A DNA stretch of 59,995 bases from Chloroflexota bacterium (GCA_021787395.1 JAJYLZ010000017.1:1-59995), one strand, 5' to 3'. Shown: positions 31,438-41,893, counted from the first letter of the stretch. Notes: a model not told the origin generated them from the letters alone. Translations and numbers: made by a program.

Positions 31438-32220
31438 GTGAGCGAGGTGGTGGTCGTCAAGCTGGGCGGCACGACCCTCGCCGAGCAGCGGCAGGTCCTG
31501 GCGGAGGTCGCCCAGGTCGCCCGGCGGCGTCCCGTGGTGCTCGTGCACGGCGGCGGCAAGCGGATGACCGAGTGGCTCGAGCGTCTGGGCGTGGAGACCC
31601 GGTTCGAGGGCGGGCTCCGGGTCACGGACCCTGCCGTCCTCGAGGTGGCGGCGGCCGTCCTCCGCGGCGTCGTCAACAGCGAGCTGGTGGCCGCGCTCCA
31701 CGACGCGGGCTGCGACGCCGTCGGCCTGTCGGGCGTGGACGGCGGCCTGCTGATCGGCCAGCGGCTCCCGGACATGGGCCTCGTGGCCACGGTGACGGGC
31801 GTGCGCCGCGACCTCGTCGACTCGCTGCTCGTGGCGGGCCAGGTGCCGGTGGTGGCGCCGCTCGCGCGCGACGAGGAGGGCGTGGTGTGCAACGTGAACG
31901 CCGACGATGCGGCCGCCGGTCTGGCGGCCGGCCTCGGGGCCCGCCAGCTGGTGCTGATGACCGATGTGGACGGCGTGCGCGACGCTGCGGGGAACAAGCT
32001 CGACTCGATCACGCCCGCCCAGGCCGAGGCGCTGATCGCCGACGGCACGATCCGCGGCGGCATGGTCCCCAAGATCCGGGCCGCGCTTTCGGCGCTCGCG
32101 TGGGAGGGGGCGGAGGCGATCATCGCCGACGGCTCCGCCGAGCGGGCCCTGGCCCGCGCCCTCGACGACCCGACCTTCGGGACGCGCGTCTCGGCGCGCG
32201 CCGCGGCGGACGCCGCATGA
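31438..32220 (+). CDS. argB: acetylglutamate kinase
   Basis: 260 residues. Phosphorylates N-acetylglutamate. VVVVKLGGTTLAE is the ATP-lysine strand, VVLVHGGGKRMTEWLERLG the glycine loop, GLRVTDPAVLEV the substrate region, VCNVNADDAAAGLAAGLGARQLVLMTDVDGV the C-terminal ATP site. There is no long N-terminal helix of the kind that makes arginine-inhibited hexamers in some bacteria, so feedback inhibition is not evident. GTG 31438 is preceded by GGCGGAG; the stop overlaps argR (ATGA). Confidence 0.95.
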   Translation: MSEVVVVKLGGTTLAEQRQVLAEVAQVARRRPVVLVHGGGKRMTEWLERLGVETRFEGGLRVTDPAVLEVAAAVLRGVVNSELVAALHDAGCDAVGLSGVDGGLLIGQRLPDMGLVATVTGVRRDLVDSLLVAGQVPVVAPLARDEEGVVCNVNADDAAAGLAAGLGARQLVLMTDVDGVRDAAGNKLDSITPAQAEALIADGTIRGGMVPKIRAALSALAWEGAEAIIADGSAERALARALDDPTFGTRVSARAAADAA

Positions 32221-32725
32221 CCGCGGTGCTCGCCAAGCGCGACCGCCACGCCGCGATCCGCCGGCTCGTCTCGGAGCGGCCCGTCGCGAGCCAGGGGGAG
32301 CTCGTCAGCGAGCTCGGCGCGCTGGGCTTCGAGGTGACCCAGGCGACGGTCTCGCGCGACATCGCGGAGCTCGGCCTGGCCAAGGTGATGCGCGGCGACC
32401 ACTCGGTGTACGTGCTGCCCGAATCGCTGGCCGGGGCCGCGCGCCCGCCCGATGACGAGCGGCTCAGGCGGATCCTGGCCGACATCCCCGTGACGGTCGG
32501 GCGCAGCGGGCTGATCATCGTCCTGACGGGCCAGCCCGGCACCGCCAACCTCATCGCCCAGGCCATCGAGGAGTCCACGCTCGACGGCTTCGTCGGCACC
32601 GTCGCCGGCGACAACACGCTGATCGTCCTGTTCCCCGACGAGCCGGCCCTGCTCCGCTGGCTCGACCGGTTCGCTGCGATCCAGGCCCCGGCCGAGGCCG
32701 GGGCCGCCACGGAGGCCATGTCCCG

Positions 32726-32729
<4 letters not shown>
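32217..32729 (+). CDS. argR: arginine repressor
   Basis: 170 residues. The N-terminal winged helix has VTQATVSRDIAELGLAKV, the ArgR recognition helix with its S-R-D; the C-terminal oligomerisation and arginine-binding domain has GQPGTANLIAQAIEES and VGTVAGDNTLIVLF (the G-D-N/D-T motif contacting arginine). It overlaps both argB and argG by 4 nt, so the repressor is made in fixed ratio with the enzymes and should control its own operon through the box at 28753. Confidence 0.95.
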
Positions 32730-34003
<1,274 letters not shown>

Positions 34004-34011
34004 CGATGCCG

Positions 34012-34017
34012 TAGGCT
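34012..34017 (+). promoter_or_regulatory. leaderless -10 box of sensor kinase gene
   Basis: TAGGCT, then GAAGGG, then the GTG at 34024; spacing 6 nt. The GAAGGGG directly abutting the start is too close to act as a ribosome site. Confidence 0.5.
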
Positions 34018-34023
34018 GAAGGG

Positions 34024-35343
34024 GTGACTGACAAGCCGTCGAGACCGAGGGCGGCCAGGGCCAAGCCCATCGACCCTGCCGCCGAGCCCGCCGCCAGCCG
34101 CGACCTGCCGCCCTCGTCGCCCGCCGCATCCGGCCGGGTGGACCGGCTCGCGTTCCTCCACGAGTTCGCGCAGCTGCTCACGCAGGCGCGCGACTGGGAC
34201 GAGCTGATGCGCACCCTGGTGGACCGGACCACCGCGGCGCTCGGCGTCGAGGTCTGCTCGTTCTACCTGCTCGACCGGGACGGGGCCCGCCTCACCCTCG
34301 CCGCCACCAACGGGCTCGATCCCGAGCAGGTCGGCAAGGTCAGCCTGGCCGTCGGGCAGGGCATCACGGGACGGGCCGCCCGCACCCGCCGGCCCGTCAG
34401 CTCGCGCGACGTGACGACCGACGCGCAGTTCTCGTGGGTGCGCGGCTTCGACGTCCGCGGCCTGCACGCGATGCTGTCGATGCCGCTGCTGTGGAACGAG
34501 CGGCTGGTCGGCGTGCTCAACGTCCAGACCACGGAGGTCCGGGACTTCACCGCCGACGAGGTGGACTTCCTGGGCACGATCGCGGCGCTGCTCGGCGGGC
34601 TGGTCGAGAAGGGCCGCATGCAGGCCGAGGCCGAGGCGCAGCTCGACCGGCTGTCCCAGCTGGACGCGGCGCGCGCCGAGCTGCTGGCGGTCGTGACCCA
34701 CGAACTGCGCACGCCGCTCGCCGTCGTGCGCGCCTACGTGGACCTGCTGGCCGACGCCGCGACGTCGGACGCGCCCGAGGGCCGGCGCACCCAGGTGGAG
34801 GCCTGGCGGGCCGGGGCCGTGGACCAGGTCACGCGCCTCGACCGACTCGTCGACGGCATCCTCGCCTCGGTCCGCGGCGAGGGGCTCACCGGCCTGCGCC
34901 GCGACCCGTTCGACGTCGTGGCGGCGATCACCGGCACCGTGGGCACGCTGGCGCTGCTGCTGCGCACCCGTGCCGTCCGCTGGTACCCGCCCGACGCGCA
35001 GCTGGTGGCCCGGGGCGACCAGGCGCGGTTCCAGCAGGTCCTGGAGCAGATCCTCGACAACGAGGCGAAGTACGCCCCGCCGGAGCAGGCCGTGTCCATC
35101 GGGGTGTGGCGCGTCGGCGACGAGGTGCAGGTCTACATCACCGACGACGGGCCCGGCGTGCCGATCGAGGACTGGGAGGCCGTGTTCCAGCCCTACGTGC
35201 GCCTGGACCGGGCGCGCTCGCGAGGGTCGGGCATCGGGCTGTTCGCCGCCCGGCGGCTCATGGAGGCAATGGGCGGCCGGGTCTGGATCGAGAGGAACGG
35301 CTACGGCGGGTCGCGGTTCATGGTCGCCCTGCCGGCCGTCTGA
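34024..35343 (+). CDS. GAF-domain sensor histidine kinase
   Basis: 439 residues, no membrane segment, so cytoplasmic. A Pro/Ala-rich start of 40 residues, then a GAF domain (about 45-190; VCSFYLLDRDGARLTLAATNG, VGQGITGRAARTRRPV, GVLNVQT), then the HisKA dimer with phospho-His226 in VVTHELRTPLAVVRAY and the HATPase domain with N box EQILDNEAKYAP, DDGPGVP and GSGIGLFAARRLMEAMGG. The GAF ligand is unknown; GAF kinases often sense redox state, gases or nucleotides. No response regulator adjoins it; the orphan regulator at 14.1 kb is a candidate partner only by default. Confidence 0.92.
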   Translation: MTDKPSRPRAARAKPIDPAAEPAASRDLPPSSPAASGRVDRLAFLHEFAQLLTQARDWDELMRTLVDRTTAALGVEVCSFYLLDRDGARLTLAATNGLDPEQVGKVSLAVGQGITGRAARTRRPVSSRDVTTDAQFSWVRGFDVRGLHAMLSMPLLWNERLVGVLNVQTTEVRDFTADEVDFLGTIAALLGGLVEKGRMQAEAEAQLDRLSQLDAARAELLAVVTHELRTPLAVVRAYVDLLADAATSDAPEGRRTQVEAWRAGAVDQVTRLDRLVDGILASVRGEGLTGLRRDPFDVVAAITGTVGTLALLLRTRAVRWYPPDAQLVARGDQARFQQVLEQILDNEAKYAPPEQAVSIGVWRVGDEVQVYITDDGPGVPIEDWEAVFQPYVRLDRARSRGSGIGLFAARRLMEAMGGRVWIERNGYGGSRFMVALPAV

Positions 35344-35837
35344 GGGCGTCGCCCGGGGCCAGCGCCGCCTTGGCGGGTTCCCGCCAGCCAGTCAAAGCAC
35401 GACTGCAGGTCATGGGCCGACGGGCATCCGCGGGGGCGTCGTGAGGCGGACCGTGCAGCCGGCGCCGCCGAGCCTTGACGGCGAGTCACAGGACGCGGCC
35501 GTGTCAGCAACGGGGCGACCAGCAGTCGTCCTTCGACTGGCTGGCAGAACGGTCGCCGGGTCCAGCGCAACTGGAAGGCGCCGAGCCCGGGCCGCGACGC
35601 TCGAGGTGTCGATGCGGTGGACGCTCACAACCGCCGCCGCGCGGCATCTTCGGCGGGGGCGCGGCGCCGGGCGAGCTGCCCGCCCGCTGCAGGTTGTGGT
35701 GCACCCGCGCACCACGGCGGCCGGCGGGCGCACGCCGGTCGAGGCATCCCGGCGCCGCCTGGACTAGTGTGCCGACATCGGATCGCGGAGGAAGGCGACC
35801 CGTCTGTCGACACACCGCGACAAAGGAGGTCTAGCGC
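35344..35837. other. intergenic region with long imperfect inverted repeat
   Basis: 494 bp without a supportable gene between the kinase and the secreted-protein gene. It holds the inverted repeat listed separately and, just before the next gene, a TAGTGT box near 35766 and an AAAGGAGG ribosome site at 35822-35829. Confidence 0.5.
35378..35550. repeat. 34-bp imperfect terminal inverted repeats (MITE-like)
   Basis: Bases 35378-35411 and 35517-35550 are inverted copies of each other, 28 of 34 matching, around 105 bp of non-coding DNA. The core shared by both is GCAGTCGT, then CTT, then GACTGGCTGGC. No transposase lies inside and no clear target duplication flanks it, so this may be a miniature inverted-repeat element, a decayed insertion sequence, or a transcribed hairpin. 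Confidence 0.55.
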
Positions 35838-37664
35838 ATGGATCGGAGGCCGATGCGCCTCTCGCTCACGCTGCTCGCTGCAGCCTCGATGCTGGTCGCG
35901 TTCGGGCCGGTGGGAGCCGTCACGGCGTCCGCCGCCAGCCCGGGCGCCACCGTCTCCCACCTGACCTATCTCGGCACCACGAGCCTCCGGGCGACCGGGG
36001 CGAACGCCACGGGCAACGGCGACACAGTCAACGAGTTCTCGCCGGCCGGCCTGACGGTCGACGAGGCAATCCCGAACTCCGGCACCAGCGCGGCTCGCCT
36101 GCCCGCGAACAACGTGCCCAAAGTGGCCAACAACGGGCTGGCCGCGCCCGGCAATGAGATGGTGCGCACGTTCGCGGGGCTCAACCATTACGACCAGCGG
36201 AACGCCGGCACCGGGGGCTACACCCAAACCCAGTTCAGCCTCGAGCCCCCCGACCAGGCGCTGTGCGTCGGCGGCGGGTCCGTCGTCGAGTCCGTCAACA
36301 CCGCGATCGCGGCGTATAGCACCGACGGGACGCTGAAGACAGACATCACGCCGCTCAACCAGCTGTTCGGGCTCGCGCCGGAGATCGACCGGAACACCGG
36401 GACGTACGGCGACTTCACGAGCGACCCCAAGTGCATCTACGACAGCGGGCACTTCATCCTGTCGATCCTGCAGGCGGACGTGAACCCGGCGACCGGCGCC
36501 TTCTCCGGCCCCACGAGCGTGATGCTGGCGGTCAGCGCGTCATCAGACCCGGCCGGCGCCTGGAACGTCTACAAGCTCGACACCACCAACGACGGCGCGA
36601 GCTGCCCGTGCCTGCCTGACCAGCCCCTGATCGGCGCCGACGCCAACGGCTTCTACGTCACCACCAACAGCTTCCCGCTGTTCGAGAACGGCTTCAACGG
36701 GGCGCAGGTCTACGCGATCGCCAAGTCGCAGCTGGAGAGCGGCGGGTCGTCGATCGACGCTGTCAACGTCCCTGTTGTCGCGCCCGCTGGTTTCGACGGT
36801 CCCCCCTACTCACTCCAGCCCGCCAAGACCGCACCGGGCACTCCCGACGTTGCCGGCACGGAGTACTTCCTGTCGGCGCTCGACTTCAACGCGACGCTCG
36901 ACAACCGGATCGCGCTCTGGACGCTCACCGGGACGGACACCCTTGGGTCGACCACGCCAAGCCTGACCCTGACCGGCAAGGTCATCGGCAGCGAGGTCTA
37001 CGGGCAGCCGCCTATGGCTCAGCAGTCCAACACCGGACCGTTCCCGCTGCGCGACTACCTCAACATCAACCCGCAGCCCGTCCTTTACGGAGGCCTGTTC
37101 GATCGGGCGCAGTACCACACGGAGCTGCTGAATAGCAACGACGACCGCATGAACGAGGTCGTCTACGCGGGCGGGAAGCTCTACGGCGCCCTCAACTCGG
37201 TTGTCAAGCCCGCTCAGGGCACCGTGCAGACGGGGATCGCATGGTTTGTCGTGGATCCGTCGCAGGGAACCATGGCCAACCAGGGTTATCTGGCGGTCAG
37301 TGGCGAGAGCCTCCTGTACCCGGCCTTCGGCGTCAACAGCGACGGCAAGGGCGCCATCGGCGTCACGATCACGGGGCTCGACATGCACCCGTCCACCGCG
37401 TACGCAATGTTCGACGGATCGGGCTTCGGCCTGCTCCACATCTCGCAGGCGGGGCCGGTCGCCGAGGACGGCTTCACCGGCTACGAGAACGTCCTGCCCA
37501 ACGGGAGGCGGCCCAGCAACACGACCGGCGTCGCCCGCTGGGGCGACTACGGGGCGGCCGTGGTGGACACCGACGGCTCGATCTGGCTCGCCAACGAGAC
37601 GACGAGCACGACGCGCACGCTGTTCGCCAACTGGGCGACGCAGATCACCCACGTCCAGCCCTAG
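35838..37664 (+). CDS. secreted protein of unknown function
   Basis: 608 residues with a clear Sec signal peptide (charged MDRRPMR, hydrophobic LSLTLLAAASMLVAFG, cleavage near TASA-ASP). The mature protein is rich in Asn, Thr, Ser, Gly and aromatic residues and in short beta-strand-like stretches (for example GQVYAIAKSQLESG-type and DGSIWLANET-type segments), which suggests a beta-propeller-like extracellular protein; two Cys pairs (CIYD, SCPCLPD) could form disulfides. I do not recognise an enzymatic motif. It has the strongest ribosome site of the window (AAAGGAGG), somewhat lower GC than its neighbours, and a textbook terminator behind it, so it is a well-expressed single gene. Confidence 0.8.
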   Translation: MDRRPMRLSLTLLAAASMLVAFGPVGAVTASAASPGATVSHLTYLGTTSLRATGANATGNGDTVNEFSPAGLTVDEAIPNSGTSAARLPANNVPKVANNGLAAPGNEMVRTFAGLNHYDQRNAGTGGYTQTQFSLEPPDQALCVGGGSVVESVNTAIAAYSTDGTLKTDITPLNQLFGLAPEIDRNTGTYGDFTSDPKCIYDSGHFILSILQADVNPATGAFSGPTSVMLAVSASSDPAGAWNVYKLDTTNDGASCPCLPDQPLIGADANGFYVTTNSFPLFENGFNGAQVYAIAKSQLESGGSSIDAVNVPVVAPAGFDGPPYSLQPAKTAPGTPDVAGTEYFLSALDFNATLDNRIALWTLTGTDTLGSTTPSLTLTGKVIGSEVYGQPPMAQQSNTGPFPLRDYLNINPQPVLYGGLFDRAQYHTELLNSNDDRMNEVVYAGGKLYGALNSVVKPAQGTVQTGIAWFVVDPSQGTMANQGYLAVSGESLLYPAFGVNSDGKGAIGVTITGLDMHPSTAYAMFDGSGFGLLHISQAGPVAEDGFTGYENVLPNGRRPSNTTGVARWGDYGAAVVDTDGSIWLANETTSTTRTLFANWATQITHVQP

Positions 37665-37686
37665 CCACTACTGCGCCAACAGTCAC

Positions 37687-37717
37687 GAACGGGGAGGGCC
37701 GCCGGCCCTCCCCGTTC
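37687..37717 (+). terminator. intrinsic terminator of the secreted-protein gene
   Basis: GAACGGGGAGGGCC (37687-37700) pairs perfectly with GGCCCTCCCCGTTC (37704-37717), 14 bp, 3-nt loop, followed by TCGTTTGTC. This is the best Rho-independent terminator in the window. Confidence 0.9.
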
Positions 37718-37760
37718 TCGTTTGTCTGGACCGGCGCGGGCGGGCGCCTGACCGTCGGAC

Positions 37761-38945
37761 CTACCGCCAGAGCGACTCGTACGGGTGCTCGCCGAGCAGC
37801 GGCCGGCCGGCGGCGAAGCGCTCCAGCCCGAACGGCCGGATGTCCACGGTGCCCGGCCGCCCGTCGAGGATCCACTCCGCGAGGCACTGCCCGACCATGG
37901 GCGCGGTCTTGAACCCCGAGCCGGAGTGCCCGCAGTCGAGGAACAACCCGTCCGGCCCGGCCGGGCCGAGGATCGCCCGCTGGTCGGGCGTCATGCCGTC
38001 CTGGCCCCGGTTCGCGCTGCGGAAGTCGCCGTCGGCCATCCACGGCACGCGGGCGGTCAGCCGCTCCACCATCGGCCCGAGGACGCCCGGGTCGTAGCCG
38101 GGGATCGGGGCGTCGGGCGAGCCCCCCACCTCGTTGCCGGTCTCGAGGCCGACGAGCAGCAGCTCGCCCCCCTCCGGCCGGAAGTACACCGCGCCCGCAT
38201 GGTCGAGGACGATCGGGATCGAGGACGGGCGGGCGGGCGGCAGGCCGAAGTACGCGGTGTCGTGCCGCCACGGCTCCACCGGGATCTCGAGCCCGGCGGT
38301 GCGGGCCAGCTCGGCGGCCCACGCCCCCGCGGCGTCGACCACGACCGGCGCGTCGACGTCCCCCTGCGCGGTGGCGACGCCCGCGACGCGGTCGCCCGAC
38401 ATCCGCACGGCGAGGACGCGCACCCCGGCGGCGTACGCGGCGCCGCGCGCGCGGGCGGCGGCCAGCAGCCCGGCCGCGGTGCCGGTCGGGTCGGCGTAGC
38501 CGGAGCGGGGCTCGTAGGCCGCCGCGCCGACGTCGTCCACGGCCATCCCGGGCAGGATGTCGCCCAGCTCGACGGGCCCCACCACCGAGGTGTCGATGCC
38601 GAGCCCCCGCTGGGCGGCCACGTTGGCCCGCAGGGCGTCCGCGTGGGCCGAGCCGACCAGCTGCACGAACCCGGTCCGCACGAACCCCGGGTCGCCCGTG
38701 CCGACGCGGTCGCGCCACTCGGTGAACCAGGGGAAGGAGCGCCACGCGAGCTCCGCCTCGAGGGCGAGGTCGTAGTGCATGCGCACGAACCCCGACGAGC
38801 GGCCCGTGGCGCCGGCCGCCACCGACGAGCGCTCCAGGACGAGGACCTCCGCGCCGCGCCCGGCGAGATGGAACGCGAGCGCGGCTCCCTGGACGCCCGC
38901 GCCCACGATGACCACGTCCGCGGTGCGGAGCGGCAGCCCGGTCAT
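37761..38945 (-). CDS. DAO-family FAD-dependent oxidoreductase
   Basis: 394 residues. DVVIVGAGVQGAALAFHLAGRG is the Rossmann FAD site, LERSSVAAGATGRSSGFVR the second conserved flavin segment, and GLFLDCGHSGSGFKTAPMVGQCLAEWI the C-terminal FAD motif of the D-amino-acid oxidase/sarcosine oxidase family. The R-S-S-G-F-V pattern is nearest to the sarcosine oxidase beta-subunit and glycine-oxidase-like group. It oxidises some secondary or primary amine acid; substrate unknown. It lies 25 nt after argH on the same strand, so they are probably cotranscribed. Confidence 0.88.
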   Translation of the reverse strand: MTGLPLRTADVVIVGAGVQGAALAFHLAGRGAEVLVLERSSVAAGATGRSSGFVRMHYDLALEAELAWRSFPWFTEWRDRVGTGDPGFVRTGFVQLVGSAHADALRANVAAQRGLGIDTSVVGPVELGDILPGMAVDDVGAAAYEPRSGYADPTGTAAGLLAAARARGAAYAAGVRVLAVRMSGDRVAGVATAQGDVDAPVVVDAAGAWAAELARTAGLEIPVEPWRHDTAYFGLPPARPSSIPIVLDHAGAVYFRPEGGELLLVGLETGNEVGGSPDAPIPGYDPGVLGPMVERLTARVPWMADGDFRSANRGQDGMTPDQRAILGPAGPDGLFLDCGHSGSGFKTAPMVGQCLAEWILDGRPGTVDIRPFGLERFAAGRPLLGEHPYESLWR

Positions 38946-38970
38946 GCGGCTCGAGCTCCGGCGCGCCCGG

Positions 38971-40392
38971 TCACTCCAGACCGAGCCGCGCCTTCGCCGC
39001 GGCCAGCGCCTCGGCCACGCGCTGCGGGGCGGTGCCCCCGACGACGTCCGCCGACGCGAGCGAGCCCTCGACGGTGGCCGCGGCCCGGAGGGCGGCGACG
39101 ACGCCCCGCTCGTGGGCCAGCCTCCGCGCGAGGGGGTCGTCCGAGCCGTCGAGGGCCGCGCGGTACGCCTCGTCCGGGAGGCCGGCCAGCGTGCCGATCC
39201 CCTCCGCCTCCGCGCCGCCGACCAGCCCGCCGACGATGTTGTGGGCCACGCGGAACGGGACGCCGCGCCGGACGAGCGCGTCGGCGAGGGCGGTGGCCGT
39301 GGTGAAGCCCTCCTCGGCCGCAGAGCGCATCCGGTCGCGGTTGACGGCCAGCGTGGCGACCAGGCCGCTCATCACCGAGAGCGACGCATCCAGCGTGCGG
39401 ACGGCCGCGAACAGCGGCGGCTTGTCCTCCTGGAGGTCGCGCTGGTACGCCAGCGGCAGGCCCTTGATAAGCGTCAGCATGCCCGCCAGCGCGCCGATCA
39501 CCCCGGCCGTCCGGCCGCGCACCAGCTCGGCGGGGTCGGGGTTCTTCTTGTTGGGCATCATCGAGGAGCCCGTCGAGAAGGCGTCCGCCACCCGCACGAA
39601 GCCGAATCGGGGGTTCGACCACCAGGTGACCTCCTCCGCCAGGCGCGAGAGGTGGACCATCGCGAGCGCCACCGCGGCCAGCACCTCGACCACGAAGTCG
39701 CGGTCCGAGACGGCGTCGAGCGAGTTGGCCGACACGCCGTCGAAGCCCAGCTCGGCGGCCGTGGCCCCGCGGTCGAGCGGGTAGCCCGCGCCGGCCAGGG
39801 CGCCCGCCCCGAGGGGCGAGACGTTGAGCCGGCGCCTCGCGTCGGCGAGCCGGCCCCGGTCGCGCTCGAGCATCTCCACGTAGGCGAGCAGGTGGTGCGC
39901 CAGCAGGACGGGCTGGGCCGGCTGGATGTGCGTCGTGCCGGCGAGCACGGCGTCCCCCTCGCGGTCGGCCAGGTCCACGAGCGCGCGCTCCAGGCCCAGG
40001 ATCCCCTCGTCGAGCCGGCCCACCGCCCGCCGCGTCCACAGCCGAAGGTCCGTCGCGACCTGGTCGTTGCGCGAGCGGCCCGTGTGCAGCTTGCCGCCCA
40101 CCGGCCCCACCCGCTCGGTGAGCAGCGTCTCGAGGTTCATGTGGACGTCCTCGAGCGAGGGGTCCCAGGCGATCGCCCCGGCGACCACGTCCTCGCGCAG
40201 GCTGGCCAGGCCGCGCTCGAGCGCCTCCGCCTCGTCGGGCGCCAGCAGGCCGGCGCGCGCGAGCCCGCGCACGTGCGCGATCGAGCCGGCGAGGTCGTCG
40301 AGCGCGAGCTCGGCGTCCACCTCGATGGACCTCGTGAAGTCCGCCATCCGCGCGTCCGGCCCCTCGCCGAACCGACCGCCCCAGAGCCGCAT
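38971..40392 (-). CDS. argH: argininosuccinate lyase
   Basis: 473 residues. Last step of arginine synthesis, cleaving argininosuccinate to arginine and fumarate. MRLWGGRFGEGPDARMADFTRS is the ArgH start, HTGRSRNDQVATDLRLW and AGTTHIQPAQPVLLAHH the conserved catalytic regions, and GSSMMPNKKNPDPAEL the superfamily signature with the flexible catalytic serine loop. The ATG at 40392 has AGGAGG 6 nt upstream; the frame is open further but the added part is not ArgH-like. A TACGAT box lies at 40423-40428. No ARG-box-like palindrome was seen in front of it. Confidence 0.95.
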   Translation of the reverse strand: MRLWGGRFGEGPDARMADFTRSIEVDAELALDDLAGSIAHVRGLARAGLLAPDEAEALERGLASLREDVVAGAIAWDPSLEDVHMNLETLLTERVGPVGGKLHTGRSRNDQVATDLRLWTRRAVGRLDEGILGLERALVDLADREGDAVLAGTTHIQPAQPVLLAHHLLAYVEMLERDRGRLADARRRLNVSPLGAGALAGAGYPLDRGATAAELGFDGVSANSLDAVSDRDFVVEVLAAVALAMVHLSRLAEEVTWWSNPRFGFVRVADAFSTGSSMMPNKKNPDPAELVRGRTAGVIGALAGMLTLIKGLPLAYQRDLQEDKPPLFAAVRTLDASLSVMSGLVATLAVNRDRMRSAAEEGFTTATALADALVRRGVPFRVAHNIVGGLVGGAEAEGIGTLAGLPDEAYRAALDGSDDPLARRLAHERGVVAALRAAATVEGSLASADVVGGTAPQRVAEALAAAKARLGLE

Positions 40393-40846
40393 CGCGTGCC
40401 TCCTGTCCGGCTGCCTGCGGCCATCGTACCGGTCGCGGTCATTCCCCCGCCCAAGCGGGCAGGCCCGAGCCTGGATGCGGCCGCCCGGCGCCGGGGACTC
40501 GGCGCCCTTTCGGGTCTTCCGAACACCGAGCCGGCGAGGCACTCCATTCCGCAAGGCGCGCCTGCCACAGCTGGGCCGACCGGTGAGTGCGGGCGGCTTG
40601 GCCACGCTCACGACTCCTGGGCGATGGGCCACAAGGAGGAAGCAGGCGCGGCAGGAACCGCCGTCCCCGGCGTTCTTGTTCGCTCCATGCGTAATCCGGG
40701 GGGTGCGGGGGGCGGCCGGGTGCGGCACCTTGCGGACGCGACGTGCGGCGGGCGGGGCGCGGCGGTGCGGCGGGGCTAGGCCAGTCTAGGCCGGCCAAGG
40801 CCGGCACCCGCGCAGCAGGCGCCTGCCCGGGGCGACCCGAACGGGC
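40393..40846. other. intergenic region upstream of argH, no gene recognised
   Basis: 454 bp between argH and galT, both on the minus strand. Possible argH -10 at 40423-40428. A hairpin GCCGGCC/GGCCGGC (40790-40805, 2-nt loop) lies just after galT and may end its transcript. I found no riboswitch that I can support. Confidence 0.4.
40790..40805 (-). terminator. hairpin after galT
   Basis: GCCGGCC AA GGCCGGC, a 7-bp perfect stem about 40 nt past the galT stop. No T tract. Confidence 0.35.
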
Positions 40847-41893
40847 TCACCCCCCCAGCGCCTCCCGCAGGCGGAGCGCCCCCTCCTCGGGGGTGAGGTC
40901 GCGCTGGGGCTCGGACAGCAGTTCGTAGCCCACCATGAACTTGCGCACCGACGCCCGCAGGAGCGGCGGGTAGAAGTGCGCGTGGAGCTGCCACGCCGCC
41001 GGGTCGCCCTCGCCGAACGGGGCCTGGTGCCAGCCCATCGAGAACGGGAAGGGTCGGCGGAACAGCGCGTCGTAGCGAAGGTTGAGGTCCTGGAGCGCGG
41101 CGGCGAGCGCATCGCGGCGGCAGTCGTCGAGGTCCGCCAGGCGACCGGCCGGCTCCGTCGGCACGAGCATCGTCTCGAACGGCCAGCCCGCCCAGAACGG
41201 GACCAGCGTCAGCCAGCCGTCGGCATCGCGCACCACGCGCGGGCCGCCGCGCTCCGCCGAGGCGTAGTCGACCAGCAGCCGGCGCCCCGCCTCGGCGAGG
41301 TGCCTCCCCTGCTGCTCGAGCTCGAGCGCCGCCTGGACGGGCAGCGCGTCACCCGACCAGATCTGGCCGTGCGGGTGGGGGTTGGAGGCGCCCATCGCCG
41401 AGCCCCGGTTCTCGAACACCTGCACCCACCGGTAACGCGAGCCGAGCTCGGTGGTCTGGTCTGCCCAGACGTCGATCACGCGGCGGATCGCATCCGTGTC
41501 CATCCCCGCCAGGGTGAGGTCGTGGCGCGGCGAGAAGCAGACGACGCGGCACGTGCCCCGCGTCCCCTCGGCGCGGAACAGCCCCTCGCCGACGCGGGCG
41601 CTCGAGGTGTCGGGCCGCAGGGCGGCGAAGTCGTTGGTGAACACGAAGGTCTGGGGGTACGCGGGGTTCACGTCCCCGCTCACGCGGGTGTTGCCCGGGC
41701 ACAGGTAGCAGCCCGGGTCGAAGACCGGCCGCTCCTCGGGCGGCTCAGGCTCCTCGGCGCCCAGCCACGGCCGCTTGGTGCGGCCCGCCGAGACCAGCAC
41801 CCACTCGCCGGTCAGGGCGTTGCGGCGCCGATGCGGCTCGGCGTCGAGCCCGGCCAGGGCGCCGTCGTCGGGGCGGCGCGGCTCAGTGGGCAC
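40847..41893 (-). CDS. galT: galactose-1-phosphate uridylyltransferase
   Basis: 348 residues. Exchanges UDP between glucose-1-P and galactose-1-P in the Leloir pathway. The active site is GASNPHPHGQIW, with H173-P-H175, the second His being the nucleophile. C62-x2-C65 in PGCYLCPGN and H124 fit the zinc site of the GalT fold; QLHAHFYPPLLRAS provides the C-terminal ligands. GTG 41893 overlaps the end of deoR by 11 nt, so galT is translated with its regulator. Confidence 0.93.
   Translation of the reverse strand: MPTEPRRPDDGALAGLDAEPHRRRNALTGEWVLVSAGRTKRPWLGAEEPEPPEERPVFDPGCYLCPGNTRVSGDVNPAYPQTFVFTNDFAALRPDTSSARVGEGLFRAEGTRGTCRVVCFSPRHDLTLAGMDTDAIRRVIDVWADQTTELGSRYRWVQVFENRGSAMGASNPHPHGQIWSGDALPVQAALELEQQGRHLAEAGRRLLVDYASAERGGPRVVRDADGWLTLVPFWAGWPFETMLVPTEPAGRLADLDDCRRDALAAALQDLNLRYDALFRRPFPFSMGWHQAPFGEGDPAAWQLHAHFYPPLLRASVRKFMVGYELLSEPQRDLTPEEGALRLREALGG

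Noticed and set aside
35475..35834. 119-codon frame before the secreted-protein gene
   Set aside because: Low-complexity Arg/Gly/Pro content, crosses the inverted repeat and the ribosome site of the next gene, no ribosome site of its own.
40640..40700. T-box-like string GCAGGAACCGCC followed by GTCCCC on the plus strand
   Set aside because: It lacks the essential T-G-G-N-A-C-C-G-C-G core (AGGAACC instead of TGGNACC), no Stem I is visible, and no gene follows on that strand.
40393..40728. 112-residue N-terminal extension of ArgH
   Set aside because: ArgH proteins begin at M-x-L-W-G-G-R-F; AGGAGG lies at the right distance from ATG 40392 and the extension is not conserved-looking.
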